From Fistularia commersonii (lineage: Eukaryota; Chordata; Actinopteri; Syngnathiformes; Fistulariidae), in contig JBBMNZ010000072.1 in assembly GCA_037954325.1 (NCBI GenBank), forward strand, positions 186,001 through 250,000: DNA of 64,000 nt, in the 5' to 3' direction. Each line of letters starts with the position of its first letter. The stretch's first letter is position 1. The notes under the pieces were generated by a model. That model did no database searches. It was not told the origin of the DNA and saw nothing but the letters and a program-made list of their open reading frames with translations. Positions 25,071-37,844 of the stretch are shown in pieces. The position numbers and the translations under genes were made by a program.

Positions 25071-28000
25071 AATGGATTTCATCAAGCTGGTTTTTGCTGT
25101 TGACATATGTTGTTTGGAACATGATTTTGCACAATATATGTCAAATTCAGTGTAATCCAGCTCCAAGTTCGAAAGATATAGCCATTCGTTCAAAAAGTGC
25201 TTATCTCACCGAGTTGAAGCGTTTTTGATTAGGAGTGGAAATAACTAATGAATTTCATCAATCTGGTTTCTGCTGTTGAAATATGTTGTATAGGACATGA
25301 TTCTGCACAATATATGTCAAATTCAGTGTAATCCAGCGAAAAGATCAAAAGATATAGCCATTCGTTCAAAAACTGCTTATCTCACCGAGTTGAAGCGTTT
25401 TTTAGTTGGAGTGGATATAACAAATGAATTTCAATATGCTGGTTTTTGCTGTTGATATATGTTGTTTAGGACATGATTTTGCACAATATATGTCAAATTT
25501 AGTGTAATCACATCACAGGTTCAAAAGATATAGCCATTCGTTCAAAAAGTGCGTATCTTATCGGGTTGAAGCGTTTTTGATTAAGAGTGAAAATAACTAA
25601 TGAATTTCATCAAGCTGGTTTCTACTTTTGAAATATGTTGTTTAGGACATGATTCTGCAATATATATGTCAAATTCAGTGAAACCCAGCTACAGGATCAA
25701 ATATATAGCCATTCGTTCAGAAAGTGCTTCTCTCACCGAGTTGAAGCGTTTTTTATTAGGGATGGAAATAACTAATGAATTTCATCAAGCTGGTTTCTCC
25801 TGTTGAAATATGTTGTTTTGAAAATGATTCTGCACAATTAATGTCAAATTCAGTGTAATCCAGCTACAAGTTCAAAAGATATCGCCATTCGTTAAAAAAG
25901 TGCTTATCTCACCGAGTTGAAGCGTTTTTTATTAGGGATGGAAATAACTAATGAATTTCATCAAGCTGGTTTCTCCTGTTGAAATATGTTGTTTAGAAAA
26001 TGATTCTGCACAATATATGTCAACTTCAGTGTTATCCAGCTACAAGTTAAAAAGATATATCTATCAGGTCAAAAACTGCTTATCTTATCGAGTTAAAATG
26101 TTTTTAAGTTGGAGTGGAAATAACTAATGAATTTCATCAAGCTGGTTTCTGCTGTTGATATATCTTGTCTAGGACATGATTCTGCACGATATATGTCAAT
26201 TTCAGTGTAATCCCATCACATGTTAAAAACATATAGCCATTCATTCAAAAAGTCTTCATCTCACCGAGTTGAAGCGTTTTTGATAAGAGTGAAAATAACT
26301 AATGAATTTCATCGAGCTGGTTTCTACTGTTGAAATATGTTGTTTAGGACATGATTCTGCAATATATATGTCAAATTCAGTGTAACCCAGCTACAGGATC
26401 AAAATTTATAGCCATTCGTTCAAAAAGTGCTTTTCTCACCGAGTTGAAGCGTTTTTGATTAGGAGTGGAAATAACTAATGAATTTTATCAAGCTTGTTTC
26501 TGCCGTTGAAATATCTTGTTTAGGACATGATTCTGCACAATATATGTCAAATTCAGTGGGATCCCATGACAGGTTAAAAAGATATAGCCCTTGGTTCAAA
26601 AAGGACTTATCTCACCGAGTTGAAGCGTTTTTGATTAGGATTGGAAACAACTAATGGATTTCATCAAACTGGTTTCTGCTGTTGAAATATGTTGTTTAGG
26701 ACATGATTTTGCACTAAATATTTCAAATTCAGTGTAATCCAGCGACAAGATCAAAAGATATAGCCATTCGTGCAAAAAGTGCTTATCTCACGGAGTTGAA
26801 GCGTTTTTGATTTGGAGTGGAAATAACTAATGAATTCCATCAAGCTGGTTTCTGCTGTTGATATATGTTGTTTAGGACATGATTCTGAACAATATATGTC
26901 AAATTCAGTGTGATCCCATCACATGTTGAAAAGATATAGCCATTCGTTCAAAGAGTGCTTATCTTACCGAGTTGAAGCGTTTTTTAGTTGGAGTGGAAAT
27001 AACTAATGAATTTCAATATGCTGGTTTTTGCTGTTGATATATGTGGTTTAGGACATGATTCTACACAATATATGTCAAATTCAGTGTAATCCAGCAACAA
27101 GTTCAAAATATATAGCCATAAGGTCAAAAAGAAATTATCTTACCGAGTTAAATCGCTTTTGATTAGGAGTGGAAATAACTCATGAATTTCATCAAGCAGG
27201 TGTCTGCTGGTGATTTTTGTTTTTTAGAACATGATTCTGCAAAATACATGTCAAATTCAGTGTAATCCCATCACATGTTCAAAAGATATAGCCATTCGTT
27301 CAAAAAGTGTTTATCTTATCGGGTTGAGGAGTTTTTGATTAAGAGTGGAAATAACTAATGAATTTCACCAAGCTGGTTTCTGCTGTTCAAATATGTTGTT
27401 CAGTACATGATTCTGCACAATATATGTCAAATTCTGTGTAATCCAGCGACAAGTTCAAAAGATATAGCCGTTCGTTCAAAAAGTGCTTCTCTCACCGAGT
27501 TGAAGCGTTTTTTATTAGGAGTGGAAATGACTAATGGATTTCATCAAGCTGGTTTCTACTGTTGAAATATGTTGATTAGGACATGATTCTGCACAATATA
27601 TGTTAACTTCAGTGTAATCCCATTACAGGTTAAAAATATATAGCCATTCGTTCAAAAAGTCTTCATCTCACCCAGTTGAAGCGTTTTTGATTAGGAGTGA
27701 AAATAACTAATGAATTTCATCAAGCTGTTTTCTACTGTTGAAATATGTTGTTTAGGACATGATTCTGCAATATATATGTCAAATTCAGTGTAACCCAGCT
27801 ACAGGATCAAAATATATAGCCATTCGTTCATAAAGTGCTTTTCTCACCGAGTTGAACTATTTTTGATTAGGAGTGGAAATAACTAATGGATTTCATCAAG
27901 CTGTTTTCTACTGTTGAAATATGTTGTTTAGGACATGATTCTGCAATATATATGTCAAATTCAGTGTAACCCAGCTACAGGATCAAAATATATAGCCATT

Positions 28001-29129
28001 CGTTCATAAAGTGCTTTTCTCACCGAGTTGAACTATTTTTGATTAGGAGTGGAAATAACTAATGGATTTCATCAAGCTGGTTTTTGCTGTTGACATATGT
28101 TGTTTGGAACATGATTTTGCACAATATATGTCAAATTCAGTGTAATCCAGCTCCAAGTTCAAAAGATATAGCCATTCGTTCAAAAAGTGCTTATCTCACC
28201 GAGTTGAAGCGTTTTTGATTAGGAGTGGAAATAACTAATGAATTTCATCAAGCTGGTTTCTGCTGGTGATATATGTTGTTTAGAACATGATTTTGCACAA
28301 TATATGTCAAATTCAGTGTAATCCCATCACATGTTCAAAAGATATAGCCATTCGTTCAAAAAGTGTTTATCTTATCGGGTTGAAGCGTTTTTGATTAAGA
28401 GTGGAAATAACTAATGAATTTCACCAAGCTGGTTTCTGCTGTTCAAATATGTTGTTCAGTACATGATTCTGCACAATATATGTCAAATTCAGTGTAATCC
28501 AGCCACAAGTTCAAAAAATATACCCATTCGTTCAGAAAGTCCTTCTCTCACCGAGTTGAAGCGTTTTTGATTAGGAGTGGAAGTAACTCATGGATTTCAT
28601 CAAGCTGGTTTTTGACGTTGAAATATGTTGTTTAGAACATGATTCTGCACAATTAATGTCAAATTCAGTGTAATCCAGCTACAACTTCAAAAGATATAGC
28701 CATTCGTTCAAAAAGTGCTTATCTCACCGAGTTGAAGCGTTTTTGATTAGGAGTGGAAATAACTAATGAATTTTCATCAGGTTGGTTTCTACTGTTGAAA
28801 TATGTTGATTAGCACATTATTCTGCACAATATATGTCAACTTCAGTGTAATCCCATCACAGGTTCAAAAGATATAGCCATTCGATCAAAAAGTGTATATC
28901 TTATCGGATTGAAGCGTTTTTAATTAGGAACGGAAATAACTAATGAATTTCATCAAGCCGCTTTATGCTGTTGAAATGTGTTGTTTAGGGCATATTTCTG
29001 CAAATATATTTCAAATTCAGTGTAATCCAGCTACAAGATCAAAAGATATAGCCATTCGTTGAAAAAGTGCTTATCTCACCGAGTTGAAGCTTTTTTGATT
29101 TGGATTGGAAATAACTAATGAATTCCATC
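25071..29129. repeat. Higher-order block B, copy 2
   Basis: With its flanks, about 24720-29930 repeats 15590-20800 at an offset of 9,128-9,130 bp. The marker TATATCTATCAGG is at 26056 and the GGATCC monomer at 26559. Differences from copy 1 are sparse. One is a lost base pair triplet near 26284, where TGATAAGAGTG replaces TGATTAGGAGTG. Confidence 0.9.
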
Positions 29130-31599
29130 AAGCTGGTTTCTGCTGTTGAAATATGTTTTTTAGGATATGATTCTGCACAATATATGTCAAATTTAGTTTA
29201 ATCACATAACAGGTTCAAAAGATATAGCCATTCGTTCAAAAACTGCTTATCTTATCGGGTTGAAGCGTTTTTGATTCGGAGTGGAAATAACTGATGGATT
29301 TCGTCAAGCTGGTTTCTGCTGTTGAAATATGTTGTTTAGGACAAGATTCTGCACAATATATGTCAAATTCAGTGAAATCCCATCACAGGTTCAAAAAATA
29401 TATTCATTCGTTCAAAAATTGCTTATCTCACCAAGTTGAAGAGTTTTTGATTAGTATTGGAAATAACTAATGAATTTCATCAAGCTGGTTTCTGCTCTTG
29501 AAATTTGTTGTTTAGGACATGATTCTGGACAATATATGTCAAATTAAGTGTAATCCCTTCAAAAGTTCAAAAGATATATTCATTCGTTCAAAAAGTACTT
29601 ATCTCACCGGGTTGAAGCATTTTTGATTAGGAGTGGAAATAACTTTTGAATTTCATCAAGCTGGTTTCTGCTGTTGAAATATGTTGTTTAGGACATGATT
29701 CTGCACAATATATGTCAAATTTAGTGAAATCCCATTCCAGGTTCAAAGGATATAGCCATTCGTCCAAAAAGTACTTATGTCACCAAGTTGAAGAATTTTT
29801 GATTAGTATTGGAAATAACCAATGAATTACGTCAAGCTGGTTTCTGCTGTTGAAATATGTTGTTAGGTCAAGATTCTGCACAATATATGTCATATCCATC
29901 AAAAGTCCAAAAGATATAGCCATTCGTTCAAAAATTGCTTATCTCACCAAGTTGAAGAGTTTTTGATTAGTAATGGAAATAACTAATGAATTTCATCAAG
30001 CTGGTTTCTGCTGTTGAAATATGTTGTTTAGAACATGTTTCTGCACAATATATGTCAAATTCAGTGTAATCCCTTCATAGGTTCAAAAGATATCGCCAGT
30101 CGTTCCAAAAGAACTTATCTCACCGAGTTGAAGCGTTTTTGATTAGGAGTGGAAATAACTAATGAATTTCTACAAGCTGGTTTCTGCTGTTGAAATATGT
30201 TGTTTAGGATATGATTTTGCACAATATATGTCAAATTCAGTGTAATTCCTTCACAAGTTCAAAAGATATAGCCATTCGTTCCAAAAGAACTTATCTCACC
30301 GAGTTGAAGCGTTTTTGATTAGGAGTGGAAATAACTTTTGAATTTCATCAAGCTGGTTTCTGTTGTTGAAATATGTTGTTTAGAACATGTTTCTGCACAA
30401 TATATGTCAAATTCAGTGTAATCCCTTCATAGGTTCAAAAGATATCGCCAGTCGTTCCAAAAGAACTTATCTTACCGAGTTGAAGCGTTTTTGATTAGGA
30501 GTGAAATAACTAATGAATTTCTACAAGCTGGTTTCTGCTGTTGAAATATGTTGTTTAGGACATGATTCTGCACAATATATGTCAAATTCAGTGTAATCCC
30601 ATCACAAGTTCAAAATATATAGCCATATGTTCAAAAAGTACTTATCTCACCGAGTTGAAGCGTTTTTGATTAGGAGTGGAAATAACTTTTGAATTTCATC
30701 AAGCTGGTTTCTGCTGTTGAAATATGTTGTTTTGAACATGTTTCTGCACAATATATGTCAAATTCAGTGTAATCCCTTCATATGTTCAAAAGATATCGCC
30801 AGTCGTTCCAAAAGAACTTATCTCACCGAGGTGAGGCGTTTTTGATTCGGAGTGGAAATAACCAATGAATTTCATCAAGCTGGTTTCTGCTGTTGAAATA
30901 TGTTTTTTAGGATATGATTCTGCACAATATATGTCAAATTCAGTGAAATCCCATCACAGCTTCAAAAAATATATTCATTCGTTCAAAAATTGCTTATCTT
31001 ATCGGGTTGAAGCGTTTTTGATTAGGAGTGGAAATAACTGATGGATTTCGTCAAGCTGGTTTCTGCTGTTGAAATATGTTGTTTAGGACATGATTTTGCA
31101 AAACACATGTCAAATTCAGTGTAATCCAGCAATAAGATCAAAAGATATAACCATTCGTCATAAAAGTGCTTATCTCACCGAGTTGAAACGTTTTTGATTC
31201 GGAGTGGAAATAACTAATGAATTTCATCAAGCAGGTTTCTGCTGTTGAAATATGTTGTTTAGGACAAGATTCTGCACAATATATGTCAAATTCAGTGAAA
31301 TCCCATCACAGGTTCAAAAAATATATTCATTCGTTCAAAAATTGCTTATCTCACCAAGTTGAAGAGTTTTTGATTAGTAGTGGAAATAACTAATGAATTT
31401 CATCAAGCTGGTTTCTGCTCTTGAAATTTGTTGTTTAGGACATGATTCTGGACAATATATGTCAAATTAAGTGTAATCCCTTCACAAGTTCAAAGGATAT
31501 AGGCATTCGTTCAAAAAGTACTTATCTCACCGGGTTGAAGCATTTTTGATTAGGAGTGGAAATAACTTTTGAATTTCATCAAGCTGGTTTCTGCTGTTG
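29130..31599. repeat. Family C block, copy 2 of the A-B-C cycle
   Basis: Family C monomers as at 20.0 kb. Near 29926 the sequence jumps ahead by about 353 bp relative to 20.8-21.15 kb, a loss of two monomers inside GTTCAAAAA. The remainder (30.0-31.6 kb) recurs at 38.9-40.5 kb; TTTGAACATG is at 30731 and 39630, offset 8,899. Confidence 0.87.
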
Positions 31600-33844
31600 A
31601 AATATGTGTTTTAGGACATGATTCTGCACAATATATATGAAATTCAGTGTAATCCAGCTACAAGATCAAAAGATATAGCCAAAAGGTCAAAAATTGCTTA
31701 TCTTATCGAGTTTAATCCTTTTTGAGTTGGAGTGGAAATAACTCATGAATTTCATCATGCTGGTTTCTGCTGTTGAAATATGTTGTTTAGGACTTGATTC
31801 TGCACAATATATGTCAAATTCAGTGTAATCCCATCACCGGTTCATAACATGTAGCCATTCGTTCAAAAAGTGCTTATCACACCTAGTTGAAGCGTTTTTG
31901 ATTAAGAGAGGAAATAAATATTGAAATTCACCAAGCCTGTTTCTGCTGGTGATAGATGTTGTATAGAACATGATTCTGTCCAATATATGTCAAATTCAGT
32001 GTAATCCAGCGACAAGATCAAAAGATATAGCCATTCGTGCAAAAACTGCTAATCTCACAGAGTTGAAGCGTTTTTGAGTTGGAGTGGAAATAACTAATGA
32101 ATTTCAATATGCTGGTTTTTGCTGTTGATATATGTTGTTTAGGACTTGATTCTGCACCATATATGTCAAATTCAGTGTAATCCAGCTATAAGTTAAAAAG
32201 ATATAGCCATAAGGTCAAAAAGTGCTTATCTCACTGATTTGAAGCGTTTTTGATTTTGAGTGGAAATGACTAATGAATTTCATCAAGCTGGTTTCTGTTG
32301 TTGAAATATGTTTTTTAGGAAATGAATCTGCACAATATGTCAAATTCAGTGTAATCCAGCTACAAGTTCAAAAGATATAGCCATAAGGTCAACAACTGCT
32401 TATCTAATCGAGTTAAATTGTTTTAGAGTTGGACTGGAAATAACTCATGAATTTCATCAAGCTGGTTTCTGCTGGATATATGTTGTTTAGAACATGATTC
32501 TGCACAATATATGTCAAATTCAGTGTAATCCCATCACAGGTTCAAAAGATAAAGCCATTCGTTCAAAAAGTGTTTATCTTATCGGGTTGAAGCGTTTTTG
32601 AGTTGGAGTGGAAATAACTAATAAATTTATTCATGCTGGTTTCTGCTGATTATATATGTTGTTAAGGACATGATTCTGCAAAATATATGACAAATTCAGT
32701 GTAATCCCGCGACAAGATCAAAATATATAGCCATTCATGCAAAAAGTGCTGATCTCACGGAGTTGAAGCGTTTTTGATTAAGAGAGGAAATAATTAATGA
32801 ATTTCACCAACCCTGTTTCTGCTGTTGATAGATTTTGTATAGGACATGATTCTGCACAATATATGTCAAATTCAGTGTAATCCAGCAACAAGATCAAAAG
32901 ATATAACCATTTGTTCAAAAACTGCTTATCTCACCGAGTTAACGCGTTTTTGATTTAGAGAAGAAATAACTATTGAATTTCACCAAGCCTTTTTCTGCTA
33001 TTGATAGATGTTGTATAGGACATGATTCTGCACAATATATGTCAAATTAAGTGTAATCCAGCGACAAGATCAAAAGATATAGCCATTCGTTCAAAAACTG
33101 CTTATCTCACCGAGTTGAGGCGTTTATGAGTTGGAGTGGAAATTACTAATGAATTACAATATGCTGTTTTTTTGCTGTTGATATGTGTTGTTTAGGACAT
33201 GATTCTGCACTATATATGTCGAATTCAGTGTAATCCAGCTATAAATTCAAAAGATATAGCCATAAGATCAAAAAGTGCTTATCTCTCTGAGTTGAAGCGT
33301 TTTTGATGAGGAGTGGAAATAACAAATGAATTTCATCAAGCTGGTTTCTGCTGTTGAAATATGTTGTTTAGGACATGATTCTGCACAATATATGTCAAAT
33401 TCAGTGTAATCCACCTACAAGTTCAAAAGATATAGCCATAAGGTCAAAGAGTGCTTATCTTACCGAGGTTAAATCTTTTTTGAGTTGGAGTGGAAATAAC
33501 TGATGAATTTCAATATGCTGGTTTTTGCTGTTGATATATGTTGTTTAGGACATGATTCTGCACAATATATGTCAAATTCAGTATAATCCAGCGACAAGAT
33601 CAAAAGATATAGCCATTCGTTCAAAAACTGCTTGTCTCAACGAGTTGAAGCGTTTTGAGTTGGAGTGGAATTAAATGGTGAATTTCAATATGCTGGTTTT
33701 TGCTGTTGATATATGCTGTTTAGGACATGATTTTGTACAATATATGTCAAATTCAGTGTGATCCCATCACAGGTTCAAAAGATATAGCCCTTCGTTCAAA
33801 AAGTCTTCATCTCACTGAGTTGAAGCGTTTTTGATTAGGAGTGG

Positions 33845-33856
33845 AAAAAAAAAAAA
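33845..33856 (+). repeat. A12 homopolymer in a variant monomer, site 2
   Basis: Block A copy 2 version of the run, followed by GAATTTCATTAAGCTGG. Confidence 0.95.
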
Positions 33857-34233
33857 GAATTTCATTAAGCTGGTTTCTGCTGTGGAAATATGTTGTTTCG
33901 GACATGATTCTGCACAAAATATGTCAAATTCAGTGTAATCCAGGTACAAATTCAAAAGATATAGCGAGTCGTTCAAAAAGTTCTTATATCACTGACTTGA
34001 AGCGTTTTTGACTAGTATTGGAAATAACTAATGAATTTCATCAAGCCGTTTTCTGCTGTTGAAATATCTTGTTTAGAACATGATTCTGCACAATATATGT
34101 CAAATTCAGTGTAACCCAGCTTCAAGATCAAAATATATAGCCATTCGTTAAAAAAGTGCTTTTCTCACCGAGTTGAAGCGTTATTGATTAGGAGTGGCAT
34201 TAACTAATGAATTTCATTAATATGGTTTCTGCT

Positions 34234-34347
34234 GTTGAAATATGTTGTTTGGGACAATATTCTGCAAAAAATATGTCAAATTCAGTGTAATTCAGCGACA
34301 AAATCAAAAGATATAGCCATTCGTTCAAAAAGTGTTTATCTTATCGG
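34234..34347. repeat. Truncated 114-bp monomer, 3 of 9
   Basis: The same GTTGA-to-GTTGA deletion as in block A copy 1. Only one is present here, because the array switches to block B before the second. Confidence 0.95.
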
Positions 34348-34556
34348 GTTGAAATATGTTGTTTAGGACAAGATTTTGTACAATTTATGTAAAATTCAGT
34401 GCAATCCAGGTACATTTTCAAAAGATATAGCCATTCGTTCAAAAAGTGCTTATCTCACCGAGTTGAAGCGTTTTTGATTAGGAATGGAAATAACTAATGA
34501 ATTTCATTAATCTGGTTTCTGTTGTTGAAATATGTTGTTTAGGACATGATTCTGCA

Positions 34557-37500
34557 ATATATATGTGAAATTCAGTGTAATCCAGCTCCAAGTTCGAAAG
34601 ATATAGCCATTCTTTCAAAAAGTGCTTATCTCACCGAGTTGAAGCGTTTTTGATTAGGAGTGGAAATAACTCATGAATTTCATCAAGCTGGTTTCTGCTG
34701 GTGATATATGTTGTTTAGAACATGATTTTGCACAATATATGTCAAATTCAGTGTAATCCCATCACATGTTCAAAAGATATAGCCATTCTTTCAAAAAGTG
34801 CTTATCTCACCGAGTTGAAGCGTTTTTTATTAGGGATGGAAATAACTAATGAATTTCATCAAGCTGGTTTCTCCTGTTGAAATATGTTGTTCAGAAAATG
34901 ATTCTGCACAATATATGTCAACTTCAGTGTTATCCAGCTACAAGTTAAAAAGATATATCTATAAGGTCAAAAACTGCTTATCTTATCGAGTTAAAATGTT
35001 TTTAAGTTGGAGTGGAAATAACTAATGAATTTCATCAAGCTGGTTTCTGCTGTTGATATATGTTGTCTAGGACATGATTCTGCACGATATATGTCAATTT
35101 CAGTGTAATCCCATTACATGTTAAAAACATATAGCCATTCATTCAAAAAGTCTTCATCTCACCGAGTTGAAGCGTTTTTGATTAGGAGTGAAAATAACTA
35201 ATGAATTTCATCGAGCTGGTTTCTACTGTTGAAATATGTTGTTTAGGACATGATTCTGCAATATATATGTCAAATTCAGTGTAACCCAGCTACAGGATCA
35301 AAATTTATAGCCATTCGTTCAAAAAGTGCTTTTCTCACCGAGTTGAAGCGTTTTTGATTAGGAGTGGAAATAACTAATGAATTTCATCAAGCTTGTTTCT
35401 GCCGTTGAAATATGTTGTTTAGGACATGATTCTACACAATATATGTCAAATTCAGTGGGATCCCATGACAGGTTAAAAAGATATAGCCCTTGGTTCAAAA
35501 AGGACTTATCTCACCGAGTTGAAGCGTTTTTGATTAGGATTGGAAACAACTAATGGATTTCATCAAACTGGTTTCTGCTGTTGAAATATGTTGTTTAGGA
35601 CATGATTTTGCACTAAATATTTCAAATTCAGTGTAATCCAGCGACAAGATCAAAAGATATAGCCATTCGTGCAAAAAGTGCTTATCTCACGGAGTTGAAG
35701 CGTTTTTGATTTGGAGTGGAAATAACTAATGAATTCCATCAAGCTGGTTTCTGCTGTTGATATATGTTGTTTAGGACATGATTCTGAACAATATATGTCA
35801 AGTTCAGTGTGATCCCATCACATGTTGAAAAGATATAGCCATTCGTTCAAAGAGTGCTTATCTTACCGAGTTGAAGCGTTTTTTAGTTGGAGTGGAAATA
35901 ACTAATGAATTTCAATATGCTGGTTTTTGCTGTTGATATATGTGGTTTAGGACATGATTCTACACAATATATGTCAAATTCAGTGTAATCCAGCAACAAG
36001 TTCAAAATATATAGCCATAAGGTCAAAAAGAAATTATCTTACCGAGTTAAATCGCTTTTGATTAGGAGTGGAAATAACTCATGAATTTCATCAAGCAGGT
36101 GTCTGCTGGTGATTTTTGTTTTTTAGAACATGATTCTCTAAAATACATGTCAAATTCAGTGTAATCCCATCACATGTTCAAAAGATATAGCCATTCGTTC
36201 AAAAAGTGTTTATCTTATCGGGTTGAGGAGTTTTTGATTAAGAGTGGAAATAACTAATGAATTTCACCAAGCTGGTTTCTGCTGTTCAAATATGTTGTTC
36301 AGTACATGATTCTGCACAATATATGTCAAATTCAGTGTAATCCAGCGACAAGTTCAAAAGATATAGCCATTCGTTCAAAAAGTGCTTCTCTCACCGAGTT
36401 GAAGCGTTTTTTATTAGGAGTGGAAATGACTAATGGATTTCATCAAGCTGGTTTCTACTGTTGAAATATGTTGATTAGGACATGATTCTGCACAATATAT
36501 GTTAACTTCAGTGTAATCCCATTACAGGTTAAAAATATATAGCCATTCGTTCAAAAAGTCTTCATCTCACCCAGTTGAAGCGTTTTTGATTAGGAGTGAA
36601 AATAACTAATGAATTTCATCAAGCTGTTTTCTACTGTTGAAATATGTTGTTTAGGACATGATTCTGCAATATATATGTCAAATTCAGTGTAACCCAGCTA
36701 CGGGATCAAAATATATAGCCATTCGTTCATAAAGTGCTTTTCTCACCGAGTTGAACTATTTTTGATTAGGAGTGGAAATAACTAATGGATTTCATCAAGC
36801 TGTTTTCTACTGTTGAAATATGTTGTTTAGGACATGATTCTGCAATATATATGTGAAATTCAGTGTAATCCAGCTCCAAGTTCGAAAGATATAGCCATTC
36901 TTTCAAAAAGTGCTTATCTCACCGAGTTGAAGCGTTTTTGATTAGGAGTGGAAATAACTCATGAATTTCATCAAGCTGGTTTCTGCTGGTGATATATGTT
37001 GTTTAGAACATGATTTTGCACAATATATGTCAAATTCAGTGTAATCCCATCACATGTTCAAAAGATATAGCCATTCGTTCAAAAAGTGTTTATCTTATCG
37101 GGTTGAAGCGTTTTTGATTAAGAGTGGAAATAACTAATGAATTTCACCAAGCTGGTTTCTGCTGTTCAAATATGTTGTTCAGTACATGATTCTGCACAAT
37201 ATATGTCAAATTCAGTGTAATCCAGCCACAAGTTCAAAATATATACCCATTCGTTCAGAAAGTCCTTCTCTCACCGAGTTGAAGCGTTTTTGATTAGGAG
37301 TGGAAGTAACTCATGGATTTCATCAAGCTGGTTTTTGACGTTGAAATATGTTGTTTAGAACATGATTCTGCACAATTAATGTCAAATTCAGTGTAATCCA
37401 GCTACAACTTCAAAAGACATAGCCATTCGTTCAAAAAGTGCTTATCTCACCGAGTTGAAGCGTTTTTGATTAGGAGTGGAAATAACTAATGAATTTTCAT

Positions 37501-37844
37501 CAGGTTGGTTTCTACTGTTGAAATATGTTGATTAGCACATTATTCTGCAGAATATGTGTCAACTTCAGTGTAATCCCATCACAGGTTCAAAAGATATAGC
37601 CATTCGATCAAAAAGTGTATATCTTATCGGATTGAAGCGTTTTTAATTAGGAACGGAAATATCTAATGAATTTCATCAAGCCGCTTTCTGCTGTTAAAAT
37701 GTGTTGTTTAGGGCATAATTCTGCAAATATATTTCAAATTCAGTGTAATCCAGCTACAAGATCAAAAGATATAGCCATTCGTTGAAAAAGTGCTTATCTC
37801 ACCGAGTTGAAGCTTTTTTGATTTGGAGTGGAAATAACTAATGA
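34557..37844. repeat. Higher-order block B, copy 3
   Basis: It follows block B copy 2 at an offset of 8,898 bp; the TATATCTAT marker is at 34954 and GGATCC at 35458. One monomer is lost near 36845, where a CTGTTTTCTACTG monomer is fused to one with AATCCAGCTCCAAG. The first 250 bp carry the same fusion and the same private bases as 36.84-37.09 kb. Confidence 0.9.

Larger units (their letters stand above)
31600..34556. repeat. Higher-order block A, copy 2
   Basis: The whole block follows 10.88-13.83 kb monomer for monomer (CAAAAGGTCA at 10961 and 31680). It keeps the A-run monomer and one truncated 114-bp monomer, then breaks off near 34556, where copy 1 goes on to a second truncated monomer. 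Confidence 0.92.

Noticed and set aside
25600..25806. 68-codon open frame on the plus strand
   Set aside because: It starts at the ATGAATTTCATC of one monomer and ends in the next. It is open only because a 1-bp loss near 25700 shifts the frame, with no codon bias or homologous domain.
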